A stretch of 64,000 nucleotides of DNA from Streptomyces sp. AJS327 (GCF_013450295.1 NZ_SKBR01000001.1:2295001-2359000); one strand, 5' to 3'; counted from the first letter of the stretch, positions 10,158 to 22,432 are shown. The notes: a model not told the origin generated them from the sequence alone. Program-made: numbers and translations.

Positions 10158-11558
10158 GTGAGAGGTGCCCCGACCATCCTGCATCTGGACATGGATGCCT
10201 TCTTCGCCGCGGTGGAGCAGGCGACCAAGCCCAGCCTGCGGGGGAAACCGGTCATCGTGGGCGGGCTGGGGCCGCGCGGGGTGGTATCCACCGCCTCGTA
10301 CGAGGCCCGGCCCTTCGGCGTCCGCTCGGCCCTTCCGATGGCGCAGGCGCGGCGGCTGTGCCCGAACGCCGCCTACCTCTCCCCGCGCTTCGCGCTGTAC
10401 CGGCGGCTGAGCGATGTGGTGATGGAGCTGCTGGCCGCGCTCTCCCCACTGGTCGAGCCGCTCAGTCTGGACGAGGCCTTCGTCGACCTGGAGGCCGGGA
10501 CGGAACTGTCGGACGGGCGGGGGCCGCGGGAGGTAGGCGAGCGGCTGCGGGCGGCGATCCGTGCGGCGACCGGGCTCAGCGGATCGGTCGGGCTGGCTGG
10601 CTCCAAGATGCTCGCCAAGATCGCCTCGGAGCGTGCGAAGCCGGACGGTCTGGTGCTGATCGAACCGGGTACCGAGCGGGAACTCCTGGCGCCGCTCCCG
10701 GTGCGGACGTTGCCCGGTGTGGGACCGGCGACGGCGGAGACCCTGCGGCGCGCGGGCATCGCCACGGTCGGTGAGACCGCGGCGGCGGGGGAGGCGGAAC
10801 TGCTGCGACTGCTCGGCAAGGCGCACGGCACCTCGCTGTACGCGATGGCGCACGGCCGGGACGACCGGCCGGTGGTGGCGGAGCGGGACGCCAAGTCGGT
10901 CTCCGTGGAGGACACCTACGACGTGGACCTCACTGACCGGCAGCAGGTCCAGCTGGAGGTGGCGCGGCTGGCCGGTCGCTGTGCCCAGCGTCTCCGGGAG
11001 GCGGGCCGTTCGGGGCGGACGGTGGTGGTGAAGGTACGCAGCTACGACTTCTCCACGCTGACCCGCTCGGAGACGCTGCGCGGCCCCACCGACGAGCCCG
11101 CGGTGATCCGGGAGTCAGCGGCCCGCCTGATCGACGGGGTGGACACCACGGCCGGGGTGCGGCTGCTGGGGGTGGGGGTGAGCGGGCTCGCCGACTTCAC
11201 CCAGGAGGACCTCTTCGCGCAGGCCACGGCGGAGCGGGAGGCCGCCCCCGAGGCCGGTTCCGGCGAGGCGGAACCGGCCGGGGAGCGGGAGCGTGCCGAG
11301 CCCCGGGCGGAGCGGCGGTGGATTCCCGGGCACGACGTGTGGCACGCCCTGCACGGCCCGGGGTGGGTGCAGGGCAGCGGCCTCGGGCGGGTGACCGTCC
11401 GATTCGAGCACCCGGGATCGCCGCCCGGCCGGGTCCGTACCTTCCGGGTCGACGACCCGGAGTTGGAGGTGGCGGAACCGCTGATGCCGGTGGCCGCCGG
11501 TGACGGGCGCGGCGCGGAGGGTCAGTCCTCCGAGCCGGCTATGCGCCCGAAGTCCTGA
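10158..11558 (+). CDS. dinB: DNA polymerase IV (Y-family translesion polymerase)
   Basis: A protein of 466 aa. The catalytic carboxylates are D11 (HLDMDAFFAAVE) and D105/E106 (SLDEAFVD); the steric-gate and finger region, the helix-hairpin-helix (LPGVGPATAETLRRAGI) and the little-finger domain follow. A likely sliding-clamp motif TQEDLF lies near residue 350. A charged linker and a C-terminal extension of about 110 residues make it longer than E. coli DinB (351 aa), as in other Streptomyces. It copies past damaged bases with low fidelity. The GTG start has no good ribosome site and sits 8 nt after a PafBC-type promoter, fitting damage induction without LexA. The last 37 bp overlap the convergent PRC-barrel gene. 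Confidence 0.93.
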   Translation: MRGAPTILHLDMDAFFAAVEQATKPSLRGKPVIVGGLGPRGVVSTASYEARPFGVRSALPMAQARRLCPNAAYLSPRFALYRRLSDVVMELLAALSPLVEPLSLDEAFVDLEAGTELSDGRGPREVGERLRAAIRAATGLSGSVGLAGSKMLAKIASERAKPDGLVLIEPGTERELLAPLPVRTLPGVGPATAETLRRAGIATVGETAAAGEAELLRLLGKAHGTSLYAMAHGRDDRPVVAERDAKSVSVEDTYDVDLTDRQQVQLEVARLAGRCAQRLREAGRSGRTVVVKVRSYDFSTLTRSETLRGPTDEPAVIRESAARLIDGVDTTAGVRLLGVGVSGLADFTQEDLFAQATAEREAAPEAGSGEAEPAGERERAEPRAERRWIPGHDVWHALHGPGWVQGSGLGRVTVRFEHPGSPPGRVRTFRVDDPELEVAEPLMPVAAGDGRGAEGQSSEPAMRPKS

Positions 11559-11905
11559 TCGGGCGGGTAGGTTTCGCCCTCCTCCTCGGAGGCGGGCACG
11601 TCCAGGCCGTAGTGGTAGTAGAGCTGTAGCTCCTGCTGGGGCGAGAGATGGGTGCCCACCCCGAAGTCCGGGGCCTCCTTGATGAGGGAGCGCTCGAAGG
11701 GGACGTGGAGCGCGTCGTCCACCAGTTCGCTGGGCTCCAGGGGCACGAAGGCGTCGCGGCTGAACAGCCCGGTGCGCACGGCCGCCCACTCCGGGTCACC
11801 CGTCGCGTCGTCCAGGTACACCTCGTCCACGGTGCCGATCTTGGCGCCGTGCATGTCCAGTGCTCTTCTGCCGATCAGGCTGCGGGGATCGATGTCTGTC
11901 CGCAC
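11522..11905 (-). CDS. PRC-barrel domain protein
   Basis: A protein of 127 aa. A PRC-barrel beta domain (RSLIGRRALDMHGAKIGTVDEVYLDD through PFERSLIKEAP) occupies most of the chain, with an acidic Tyr-rich tail. PRC-barrel proteins bind RNA or protein surfaces; no specific role is known for this one. The start is the GTG at 11905, preceded by GGAGG at 5-nt spacing. The gene is convergent to dinB and the two coding ends overlap by 37 bp. Confidence 0.82.
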   Translation of the reverse strand: MRTDIDPRSLIGRRALDMHGAKIGTVDEVYLDDATGDPEWAAVRTGLFSRDAFVPLEPSELVDDALHVPFERSLIKEAPDFGVGTHLSPQQELQLYYHYGLDVPASEEEGETYPPDQDFGRIAGSED

Positions 11906-12040
11906 GGGTCCTCCACTGCGCTGGGTGCTACACCGGTTCTCCCTCAACGAAACGGCACTTTGCCGTGGCTGGCCACTCGGGCGAACGGCCTGGTCCCACC
12001 TGGCGTTCTCGCTGGTAGTCTCAGGAACGGCTGTCGACCC

Positions 12041-12262
12041 CGTGCGGGAGAGTGCCCTGGCGCGTATGTGGCCGGGGACGCCGAAGGAGCAAATCCTCCC
12101 CGGAATCTCTCAGGCTCACGTACCGCGCGGGTGAGGTCACTCTGGAAAGCAGGCAGGGCTGAGGCTGCGGCTGACGCCCTCCTCACCGACGGTGCAAGCT
12201 GACCGGCTGTACGTCGCGGTCTGGCGAAGCTCTCAGGTTGAGATGACAGAGGGGGAGGCCGT
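12041..12262 (+). promoter_or_regulatory. Tandem glycine riboswitch upstream of gcvP
   Basis: Two glycine aptamers lie in tandem. The first runs from about 12044 to 12135, with GGGAGAGTGCCC and the conserved GGACGCCGAAGGAGCAA and CCGGAATCTCTCAGGC blocks. The second runs from about 12135 to 12260, with CACCGACGGTGCAAGC and GGCGAAGCTCTCAGG followed by TGACAGAGGGGGAGG. It lies 52 nt before gcvP. Glycine riboswitches on gcvP are known in Streptomyces, where they turn on the cleavage system when glycine rises. A weak TAGTCT (12015-12020) could be the -10. Confidence 0.93.
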
Positions 12263-12313
12263 CCTGGCACCCACCGGTGCCCTCGAAGGTCACAGGACCA
12301 GGAGGCCCCGACG

Positions 12314-15208
<2,895 letters not shown>

Positions 15209-15231
15209 GCCTCACGGGAGCGAACACGGAT

Positions 15232-15265
15232 CAGGGCCGGTGCGGCGGACGCCGGGCCGGCCCTG
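15232..15265 (+). terminator. GC-rich hairpin after gcvP
   Basis: A 9-bp inverted repeat (CAGGGCCGG at 15232-15240, CCGGCCCTG at 15257-15265), 23 nt after the gcvP stop, without a U-tract. It is a plausible terminator of the kind common in Streptomyces. Confidence 0.5.
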
Positions 15266-15313
15266 GTGTGGTCGCGCTGGAGCCCACCGGACGGTGCCGG
15301 TGGAGGTGCCGGA

Positions 15314-15505
15314 TCAGGCCGCGATGGTGAGCGGCCGGTGCGGAGCGATGATCTGGCCGTCAGGCAGCAGCTCGCCCGTGTCCTCGAAGAGCAGGACGCC
15401 GTTGCACAGCAGGCTCCAGCCCTGCTCGGGGTGGTGCGCCACGGGGCGGGCCGCCTCGCGGTCCGCGGACTCGGCGCTCGGGCAGGTGGGCTGGTGCTGG
15501 CACAT
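15314..15505 (-). CDS. DUF5999 small protein
   Basis: A protein of 63 aa, with MCQHQPTCPSAES at the N-terminus, then HPEQGWSLLCNGVLLFEDTG and LLPDGQIIAPHRP. This is the pattern of the DUF5999 family, widespread in Streptomyces and of unknown function. Three cysteines (2, 8 and one in the SLLCNG segment) could bind metal, but that is only a possibility. The ATG at 15505 is preceded by GGAAG about 10 nt upstream; the longer open frame upstream has no family similarity. Confidence 0.8.
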   Translation of the reverse strand: MCQHQPTCPSAESADREAARPVAHHPEQGWSLLCNGVLLFEDTGELLPDGQIIAPHRPLTIAA

Positions 15506-15748
15506 CGCAGTGGTCTTCCGTCGTGTGGTGTTGTCCTTGTCGCGGCTGGTTCCGGGTTCCATGGCCGCCCCCCGATTCCCTCGATGGTGTCCCCAGTCTT
15601 CCCCCGCGGACGGAATTCCGCAGGGATTTCGCGTCAGCTGTTCTCTTCTGGCAAGACGCGTCACCCTTGCGGACGGTTGCCAGCCGGGGGGTGCCCGTCG
15701 GGGGAACGGATGAGCGGGCCGCCGGAGCGGCCGACGGCCCGCCCGGCG

Positions 15749-16360
15749 TCAGGCGGGGGTGCTCTGCAGCCGGGCCGCGGTCAGTCTGCGGCTGAGCCGG
15801 GGCAGCAGGGCCGAGGCCCGCTGCGGCTGGTGGGCGACGAGGCCCGGTGGCGTGGGGGCGAGCGGTATCAGCAGGTCAGAGGGGGCCGGACCGGTCCGCT
15901 CGGCCGGTGGCTCGGGGCTCTGCTCGCCGCCGCGCAGCCAGAGCGTCACCATGTACAGCTCGGGCACGGAGAGCAGTCGGGGCTCACAACGTCCACCCGC
16001 CGGAGCCGCCGAGGCGAGGGCTTCGGCCTGACGCAGCGCCCGGAGGGCGGAGGCGGTGTACGGGCCGCCGGAGAACCCCGCGCAGATCCAGCCGTCGGCG
16101 GCCGGCACGGCCTCGGCGCTGCCCGCGCCGGTCCCGTCCGGCGCCCCGGGCTCGTGGAGCAGGAACCGCCAGCCGGTCAGCGTGGTGCTCGGCGGTCCCG
16201 CCTGCCGCGCGATGCCCGTCAACTCGTGGACGGCCAGGGCGGATCCGACCCGTGGCGGGTCGGTGGTGGCGGGACCTCCGCCCCTCCCGGCGCCCGTGGC
16301 GAGCGCGGCGCGGACGGCGTGCAGGGCGGCGGCGGGGGGCTGGGGAACGTGCAGCGGCAT
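15749..16360 (-). CDS. Hypothetical Streptomyces protein
   Basis: A protein of 203 aa that I do not recognise. The N-terminus MPLHVPQPPAAAL and a middle with GWRFLLHEPGAPDG and GRCEPRLLSVPELYMVTLWL look like real folded protein, and third-codon G+C is high throughout. There is no signal peptide or membrane helix. GAGAGG precedes the ATG. The gene is separated by about 500 nt from the divergently oriented GCS2-like gene. Confidence 0.6.
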   Translation of the reverse strand: MPLHVPQPPAAALHAVRAALATGAGRGGGPATTDPPRVGSALAVHELTGIARQAGPPSTTLTGWRFLLHEPGAPDGTGAGSAEAVPAADGWICAGFSGGPYTASALRALRQAEALASAAPAGGRCEPRLLSVPELYMVTLWLRGGEQSPEPPAERTGPAPSDLLIPLAPTPPGLVAHQPQRASALLPRLSRRLTAARLQSTPA

Positions 16361-16858
16361 GGCGGGTCGCCTCTCACTCCGGAGACAGGGTGATGCTCGG
16401 CGGGGCGCGGACGGCGCTGTCGGCGTGGGGAAAGGCCGCGAAGAATGCGGCGGGCGTCGACGGTTGGCGGCCAGTCTGCCCAGGTCTCTGCCTCTCAGCG
16501 GAGTTTATACGAACTCTGTTCGAGTCAGGTTTCCGCTAGCTTCTCCCCCGATTCTTCACAAGTCGGGATCCGGACCTGATTTCTGCGGCATTTCTCCACA
16601 TTCGCACGGGAGTTGCTCCGCTCGGCCCGTCTCCGGCGCGGATGACGGTCAGCCGGAAAACGCCGGTTTCCGGGAGCGGCCGGGTGTGCGGCAGGCGCCG
16701 GAGGGGGCCCGACCGCGTATGCCGGGGGAACGTGCCGGGCCGCATACACCGGTCAGGTTAATGGCGAACGGGCTCCAGGAACAGTCACCGCAGGCGTTAC
16801 GGACGACCGCTCAGGGCATCATGCGTGCACGGCCGGCACCGCTGAGAAAGGAGCCCCG
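16361..16858 (+). other. Intergenic region (498 nt) between divergent genes
   Basis: No convincing gene: open frames here are short with poor codon bias. The middle (about 16480-16650) has lower G+C, typical of a promoter region. TAGCTT at 16537-16542 is a possible -10 without a clear -35. Short inverted repeats overlap near 16501-16524 (GAGTT-TATACG-AACTC and CGAAC-TCT-GTTCG) and could be an operator. AAGGAG before 16859 serves the downstream gene. Confidence 0.45.
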
Positions 16859-18346
16859 ATGGGTCAGAAGGTCGTGGCTGACCGGTTCGACATATCCGAT
16901 CGCCAGCGGTACCGGCGGAAGTTGAGGAGGTGTCTGACGGGTCTGGAACGGCTGCTGGCCGAGGGACGGTTCGACACCCCGCGGGATCTGATGGGCCTGG
17001 AGATCGAGTTGAATCTCGCGGACTCCGCGGGACAGCCCCGGATGATGAACGCGGAGGTTCTCGACCGTATCGCGAGCCGTGATTTCCAGACCGAGCTCGG
17101 CCAGTTCAACCTGGAGGTCAACATCGTTCCGCACCGGCTCACCGGGCGGGTGTTCGACCAGCTGGCCGAGGAGCTGCGCACCGGACTGGGGTACGCGGAC
17201 CGGCAGGCGCGCGAAGTCGCCGCGCGTATCGTCATGATCGGGATTCTGCCGACGCTCACCGCGCGCGACCTGGTGCTGGACAACCTGACCGTCGCCGACC
17301 GGTACGCCCTGCTGAACGGGCAGATCATGGCCACGCGTGGAGAGGAGATCCAGCTCGACATCGCCGGGGTGGAGCGGCTGACGTGCACCTCGGAGTCGAT
17401 AGCCCCCGAAGCCGCCTGCACGTCCGTGCAGTTGCACCTTCAGGTCACCCCGGGCCGTTTCGCGGACGTGTGGAACGCCGCCCAGGCGGTGACCGGCCCG
17501 CAGATCGCGCTGGGCGCCAACTCGCCCTTCCTGTTCGGCAAGGAGCTGTGGCGGGAGTCCAGACCCCCGCTGTTCCTCCAGGCCACCGACACCCGCCCAC
17601 CCGAACTCCGCGCCCAGGGCGTGCGGCCGCGCACCTGGTTCGGGGAGCGCTGGATCGACTCCGCGCACGACCTGTTCGCGGAGAACCTGCGCTACTTCCC
17701 GGCCCTCATGCCCATCTGTGGCGAGGAGGACCCGCTGGAGGTGCTCGACCGCGGGGGCGTCCCCGCGCTCTCCGAACTCGCCCTGCACAACGGCACGGTG
17801 TACCGGTGGAACCGGCCGGTGTACGACGTGGCGCGCGGGGTGCCGCACCTCAGGGTGGAGAACCGGGTGTTGCCCGCCGGGCCCACGGTCACCGACGTAC
17901 TGGCCAACACCGCCTTCTACTACGGGCTGGTGCGGGCGCTGGCCGACCAGGAGCGGCCGGTGTGGACCCGGCTGTCCTTCGCCGAGGCCTCGGCCAACTT
18001 CGACGCGGCCTGCCGCCACGGCATCGACGCCGAGCTGTGCTGGCCGCGCAAGGGTGGACTGGCCCGGTTGCCCGCGGTGCGGTTGGTGACCGAGGAGCTG
18101 CTGCCGCTCGCGTACGCCGGGTTGGACGCCTGGGGCGTCGAACCCGCCGACCGTGACCGGTATCTGGCCGTGATCGAGGGGCGCTGCCGGCGGCGGACCA
18201 ACGGCGCCTCCTGGCAGGCCGCCGCCTACCATCGTGCCGTCGACGCCGGACTCCACCGGGAGAAGGCGCTGGCCGCCGTCGTCCGTGGCTACTGCGAACT
18301 GGTCGACAGCGGGCAGCCGGTGCACACCTGGCCGCTGGACCCCTAG
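16859..18346 (+). CDS. Glutamate-cysteine ligase (GCS2) family protein
   Basis: A protein of 495 aa. The N-terminal half contains GLEIELNLAD near residue 40 and FNLEVNIVPH near 85, the acidic metal/ATP-binding motifs of the GCS2 carboxylate-amine ligase superfamily. The middle has TSVQLHLQV and ANSPFLFGKELW, also typical. Streptomyces make mycothiol rather than glutathione, so glutathione synthesis is unlikely; the true amine and acid substrates are unknown. The ATG follows AAAGGAG with good spacing. Possible partners are not evident from the neighbours. Confidence 0.72.
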   Translation: MGQKVVADRFDISDRQRYRRKLRRCLTGLERLLAEGRFDTPRDLMGLEIELNLADSAGQPRMMNAEVLDRIASRDFQTELGQFNLEVNIVPHRLTGRVFDQLAEELRTGLGYADRQAREVAARIVMIGILPTLTARDLVLDNLTVADRYALLNGQIMATRGEEIQLDIAGVERLTCTSESIAPEAACTSVQLHLQVTPGRFADVWNAAQAVTGPQIALGANSPFLFGKELWRESRPPLFLQATDTRPPELRAQGVRPRTWFGERWIDSAHDLFAENLRYFPALMPICGEEDPLEVLDRGGVPALSELALHNGTVYRWNRPVYDVARGVPHLRVENRVLPAGPTVTDVLANTAFYYGLVRALADQERPVWTRLSFAEASANFDAACRHGIDAELCWPRKGGLARLPAVRLVTEELLPLAYAGLDAWGVEPADRDRYLAVIEGRCRRRTNGASWQAAAYHRAVDAGLHREKALAAVVRGYCELVDSGQPVHTWPLDP

Positions 18347-18376
18347 CGGGGAGCCGGGCCGGGAGGGGGCGGACGC

Positions 18377-20182
18377 TCAGCGTCCGCTGCCCGCCGCCAT
18401 GATGGCCTTGAGGATCACCTCGTGGATGTCGGCGGGGTCGTTGCCCCGGTGGGCGGAGCCCCCGGTCACCTTCACGATCTCGGCGCAGGCGTCCCGGTCC
18501 GCGTCGGGCCCGACGGCGATGGCGATCAGGGGCGGGGGCGCTCCGGATCCGCCAGCCGTTCGAGCCTCGCGGTGAGCTGTTTCCGGGAGACGCCGCCCGG
18601 ATCCTCGTTGGCACCGTCGGTGACGAGGACCAGGGCGTTGGACCTGCCGCGCGCGTAGCCCTCGCGCGCCGACCGGTACGCGGCGAGCGTCGTGTCGTAG
18701 AGGCCGGTGGCGCCGCCGGGGATGGGGGCCATCCGGCCGAAGGCGCCGATCAGCCGGTCCCGGTGGGTGGAGCCGTCGTCGCCCCGCTCGACGAGCCGCC
18801 GGGTGGGGACCAGCTCGCGGTGGTCCCGGGAGCCCCGCGGTCGCGAGGCGAACTCCCAGAGACCGACCTCGTCCCCCGGAGTGAATCGCGAAAGCCCCTG
18901 AACCAGCGAGGACTTGGTGACGTCCATCCGGTTCTGCCCGGGGCGGCCCGCGACCGGAGCCGCCATGGACGCGGAGGCGTCGACGGCGATGGTGAACCGG
19001 GCGCTCTGGTCCGTGACCGTCCACATGCCCAAGGCGCTCCGCAGCTGTCGCGCGGTGGGCGGGCCGCCGGGGTCGACGTCGTGCGGCTGCGGGTCGCGGC
19101 CCCCGGCCCGCCGCGTGACGGCCGGGTCCGCCTCGCCCCCACCGGACCGGAAGCCGTGTCCGGCGAGCGTACGGCGGCCGTCCGCGCCGCCCAGCAGGGT
19201 CTGGAGACGCACCGCGGCGCGCGCCTCCGCGGTGCTGAGCCGGGCGTCGTCGACGAGCGTGAAGGGGTGGTCGAGCTGGGCCACGCCGTCCCGCGGGTAG
19301 AGCAGCCGCAGGCGGGGCACGCCCCCGGGCTTCCGGTTGTGCTCGTGGGCCGCCCGCTCGGACAGGAGCAGCGGCCTGGTTCCGCTGCGGGTTGCCCAGC
19401 TCGGCGCCGGAGGTGTCGCGCGGCAGCGTGGCCAGCACCTGGGAGTCGCCGGGCGCGGTGCGTTCGGCGAGCCGCTGCGCGGCCGCGGCGGCCGCCGTGC
19501 CGGAGTCCGCGCCGCCCGCCGCGTCCACCGAGCGCTGGATGCGGGTGAGCGCCAGCAGGCCGGTCGCGCTGCGGGCCGGGTCGGCGCCACCGAGCCGCGG
19601 TTCGCCGTCGGTCGTGGTGGCGGCGGCGATCTCCGCCCAGCTCAGCCGTTTCCGGGGCCAGCTCAGGGCCCTCGTGGCCGAGGGCACGGCGGCGAGGGTC
19701 AGCGGGGTGCTGGCGATGGTGCCCAGGTTCTCCAGCTCCGGTGCCTGGCCGGAGCCCTCGGCGCGGTCCACCCAGAGGCTGGAGTCCGGTATTCACACCT
19801 CGTAGGGGGCCGTGCCGTTCCGGCCGCTCCGCCGCCCGCCGTGTGCCCGTGAGTCCGCGACCTCGGATCCCGTCCGCTCGCTGACCCGGGCCCGGAGGCA
19901 GCGGCCGTCCGAGACGGCGCCGTCCCGCTCGGCGCGGTCGGCCACGGCGCGGACGGCGGGAGCCACGTCCGGGGACGCGGCGACGCGCAGGGTGACGGTG
20001 CCGCCCGCGCAGTCGTCGCCGAAGGGCGGCAGCCCGGTGCGCTCCGCGACGAGGGCCCCGGGGCCGAGCGCCGCGACGAGCGTCACGGCGAGGACGATCC
20101 GGCGGCGGCGTGGGGCCCTGGGGGAGCGGGCGGTGGGGGCATCGGGTGGGCCGGGGAGCCGGGGCGGACTCCGGCGTGCCAT
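18377..20182 (-). pseudogene. Substrate-binding/von Willebrand factor A membrane protein, disrupted
   Basis: Read across three lesions this is one gene of 601 codons. The start at 20182 follows GGAGAGG; a membrane anchor (IVLAVTLVAALGPGALVA) precedes a solute-binding-like part and a C-terminal VWA domain with the metal site DASASM. Lesions: TGG to TGA at 19793-19795 (the frame resumes as IPDSSLWVDR); a net +1 shift near 19375 after GNPQRNQ; and a compensating -1 shift near 18540 in a C-rich run, restoring PPPLIAIAVGPDADRD. Total length stays a multiple of three. Either the gene is decaying or the assembly has errors; the nonsense change favours decay. The function of intact relatives is unknown. 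Confidence 0.75.
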
Positions 20183-20386
20183 GGTGTGTAGCGCCTCTCC
20201 TTGCTGCCGGGTCTGCCTGGGCTGGCGGGGCGTGGAAGAGCGAGACGCGGCGTCCGGCGTGCGCGGCCCTCCCCTCGGAACGTCGCACGTGATCTCCCCG
20301 GTGTCCTGCGAGACCTTAGCGTGGGGTGGTGGCGATGACACAGGATCGTTGTCGCACCGAAGTCAACGACTCCCAGAGGAGGGACC

Positions 20387-21253
20387 GTGGGGCTGGCCGA
20401 GCGACCGGACGTCGAGAGTGGTGCCGCGAACAGCGCGCCGGAGCGGGCCAGCGCGGCGCCCCCCGCCGCCCCCGAACTGGCGCTGGCCGAGCCCCGGCAC
20501 ACGCGGACGGTCCTCCGGGGGGAGCTGCTGCTGGTGCTCGCGCTCTCGCTGGGCGCCAGCGCGATCTCGGCGCTGATCAGTTTCACGGGCGCGCTGACCG
20601 CGCCCGGCGGACTGGCCGGGCAGTCGGCGAACCTCAACAGCTCACGCGCCCCGGACCGCCCCTGGCTGGACCTCGCCTGGCAGCTGTTCGGTATCGGCAC
20701 CGCCCTGGTGCCGGTGGCCCTCGTGGCGCATCTGCTGCTGCGCGAGGGGGCGGGCGGGTTGCGGGTGCTCGGCCTCGACCGGCTGCGGCCCCGGGGCGAC
20801 CTGGGGTTCGGGGCGCTGCTCGCGGCGGCGATCGGCGGCAGCGGACTCGCCTTCTACCTCGGGGCGCAGGCCGCCGGGTTCAACCTGACGGTGGTGCCGG
20901 AGTCGTTGCCCGAGGTGTGGTGGAAGTTCCCGGTGCTGGTGGCCTCCGCTGTGCAGAACTCGGTGGTCGAGGAGGTCATCGTGGTGGGCTATCTGCTGCG
21001 CAGGCTCGACCAGTTGGGCTGGGGGCCGATGGCCGCGCTCGCGGCCAGCTCGCTGCTGCGCGGGTTGTACCACCTCTACCAGGGGATCGGCGGCTTCGTC
21101 GGGAACATCGCGATGGGGGTGGTGTTCGTCTGGCTGTACCGGCGGTGGGGACGCGTCGCCCCGCTGGTGGTGGCGCACGCGCTGATCGACGTCGTGGCCT
21201 TCGCCGGGTACGCCCTGCTCGCGGGGAAGGTGGGCTGGCTGCCCACCGGGTGA
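20387..21253 (+). CDS. CPBP-family intramembrane protease-like protein
   Basis: An integral membrane protein of 288 aa with about 7-8 helices after a Pro/Ala-rich cytoplasmic tail of about 40 residues. The CPBP (Rce1/Abi) motifs are seen as VVEEVIVVGYLLRRL, then GLYHLYQG, then HALIDV. The first motif keeps the two glutamates, but the usual Arg of EExxxR is Val. Members are glutamic proteases or scaffolds; the substrate is unknown. GAGGAGGG lies 4 nt before the GTG. It is divergent from the broken VWA gene across a gap of about 200 nt. Confidence 0.8.
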   Translation: MGLAERPDVESGAANSAPERASAAPPAAPELALAEPRHTRTVLRGELLLVLALSLGASAISALISFTGALTAPGGLAGQSANLNSSRAPDRPWLDLAWQLFGIGTALVPVALVAHLLLREGAGGLRVLGLDRLRPRGDLGFGALLAAAIGGSGLAFYLGAQAAGFNLTVVPESLPEVWWKFPVLVASAVQNSVVEEVIVVGYLLRRLDQLGWGPMAALAASSLLRGLYHLYQGIGGFVGNIAMGVVFVWLYRRWGRVAPLVVAHALIDVVAFAGYALLAGKVGWLPTG

Positions 21254-21281
21254 GCGCCGTCGCGACGGCCGGGCGGCGGTC

Positions 21282-21524
21282 TCACTCCCCGCACGGGCGG
21301 CCGGGGCCGGGCCTCCGGTCGAGCGCGGACAGCCGCCAGATCTCGGCGGCGTCGAAGGAGTCGAGGGCGCGGGGTAACGGCAGTTCGTCGTGGCAGTGGA
21401 AGGCGGCCCAGAACAGATCGCCGGGGAGGGCGTCGCCCGGCGCGTACACCCGGTACACGTACTGCCGGCCGTCGATGCCCAGCAGGGCCACCATCCAGCA
21501 GTCGTGCGCGGTGCGGGCGGCCAT
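21282..21524 (-). CDS. Small hypothetical protein with a TTA codon
   Basis: A protein of 80 aa, MAARTAHDCWMVALLGIDGR at the N-terminus then QYVYRVYAPGDALPGDLFWA, with no recognised domain. A real gene is suggested by the GAGGAG just before the ATG, balanced composition and aromatic-rich core. Codon 50 is TTA (21377-21375), which in Streptomyces requires the developmentally controlled bldA tRNA. It converges with the CPBP gene 28 nt away. Confidence 0.55.
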   Translation of the reverse strand: MAARTAHDCWMVALLGIDGRQYVYRVYAPGDALPGDLFWAAFHCHDELPLPRALDSFDAAEIWRLSALDRRPGPGRPCGE

Positions 21525-21886
21525 CGGCTCCTCGCTCCTCGCGGGCGGACGCGGGATGGGTAGTGCTCCCCCCGGGGGGAGACGCGGAACGGCGGCTTAC
21601 GGTTGCCTTCCCGGGCCACCCTGTTCCCTCCCGGTACCAGGACCACGGCAGTCCCGATGGCGGGACCACGTATCCGGTTCTCGCCGGGCGTACGGGCGTC
21701 CGGAGCCGCCTGCCCGGAGCCATCCTCGTCACCCCGGCCGCGTCCGGGGTGGGCCGCCCGTCCCGCCCCGGGCGGTGCCTCCTTCTCAGGGAGGAGGCGG
21801 AAAGCGGGGGTCCACGACCCTGGTTGGAGGCGCATATGCCACGGGGTGGCGATGTTCGGAACCCTGGCGTGTGGTGTGGTGGTCGT
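21525..21886 (+). other. Intergenic region (362 nt)
   Basis: No gene is supported: codon positions are not G+C-biased in any frame. A strong ribosome-site-like TTGGAGG (21824-21830) precedes ATG 21836, in frame with the Clp N-domain gene downstream. The intervening 17 codons have low GC3, so it is treated as leader rather than coding. Confidence 0.4.
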
Positions 21887-22432
21887 GTGCAGAAGCGTTC
21901 ACCTTTCAGTCGGCCCGCCGGTGACGGCGCTGACGACCAGCTCAGCGAGCAGGTGACGTTCATGGTCTCCGCGGCGCGCAGGCGCGCGGCCCGCGACGGG
22001 GACCGGCAGATCGACACCGCGCACCTGCTGCACAGCCTCTTCGAGTCCGACCGCGCGGTCTGGGACCTGCTGGAGGGCGGAAGTCCCCAGGTGGGGCGGC
22101 TGCTCGGCTACCTGGTCCAGCGCAGCGTCGGCTACGGGCTGCGCTGGCAGGGCACCGTCGAGGACTCCGGCGCCGTCCCGGAGGTGGCCGACCAGCCGGG
22201 CGGGGTGCCCGGACTGTCGCCCAGCGCGGCGGCCGCCCTGGCGGTGGCTCGGCAGTGCGCGCGGCGGCGGGGCGCTGACGCGGCCGAGGGCGCCGACCTG
22301 TTCGTCGGTCTGCTCTCGGACCCGGACTGCCGGGGCGCGGAGGTGCTGCGGCACGCCGGGGTGGACACCGAGCGGCTGGCCACCCGCCTCCGTGTCAGGG
22401 GTACGAGCGGTGACACTCCTGACGGTGCTTGA
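21887..22432 (+). CDS. Clp N-terminal (ClpN/Clp R) domain protein
   Basis: A protein of 181 aa with two Clp repeat motifs: VTFMVSAARRRAARDGDRQIDTAHLLHSL followed by a long helix, then a second unit ending VFRG-like helices (LSPSAAAALAVARQCARRRG, LFVGLLSD, AEVLRHAGVD). There is no ATPase domain, so it may be a stand-alone adaptor that binds substrates or ClpC. The GTG at 21887 is chosen because codon bias begins there; ATG 21836 with a better ribosome site would add 17 residues. Confidence 0.75.
   Translation: MQKRSPFSRPAGDGADDQLSEQVTFMVSAARRRAARDGDRQIDTAHLLHSLFESDRAVWDLLEGGSPQVGRLLGYLVQRSVGYGLRWQGTVEDSGAVPEVADQPGGVPGLSPSAAAALAVARQCARRRGADAAEGADLFVGLLSDPDCRGAEVLRHAGVDTERLATRLRVRGTSGDTPDGA

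Noticed and set aside
16510..16523. LexA/SOS-box-like CGAAC-TCT-GTTCG
   Set aside because: The spacer is 3 nt, whereas the actinobacterial LexA box needs CGAAC-N4-GTTCG, and the nearby genes are not repair genes.
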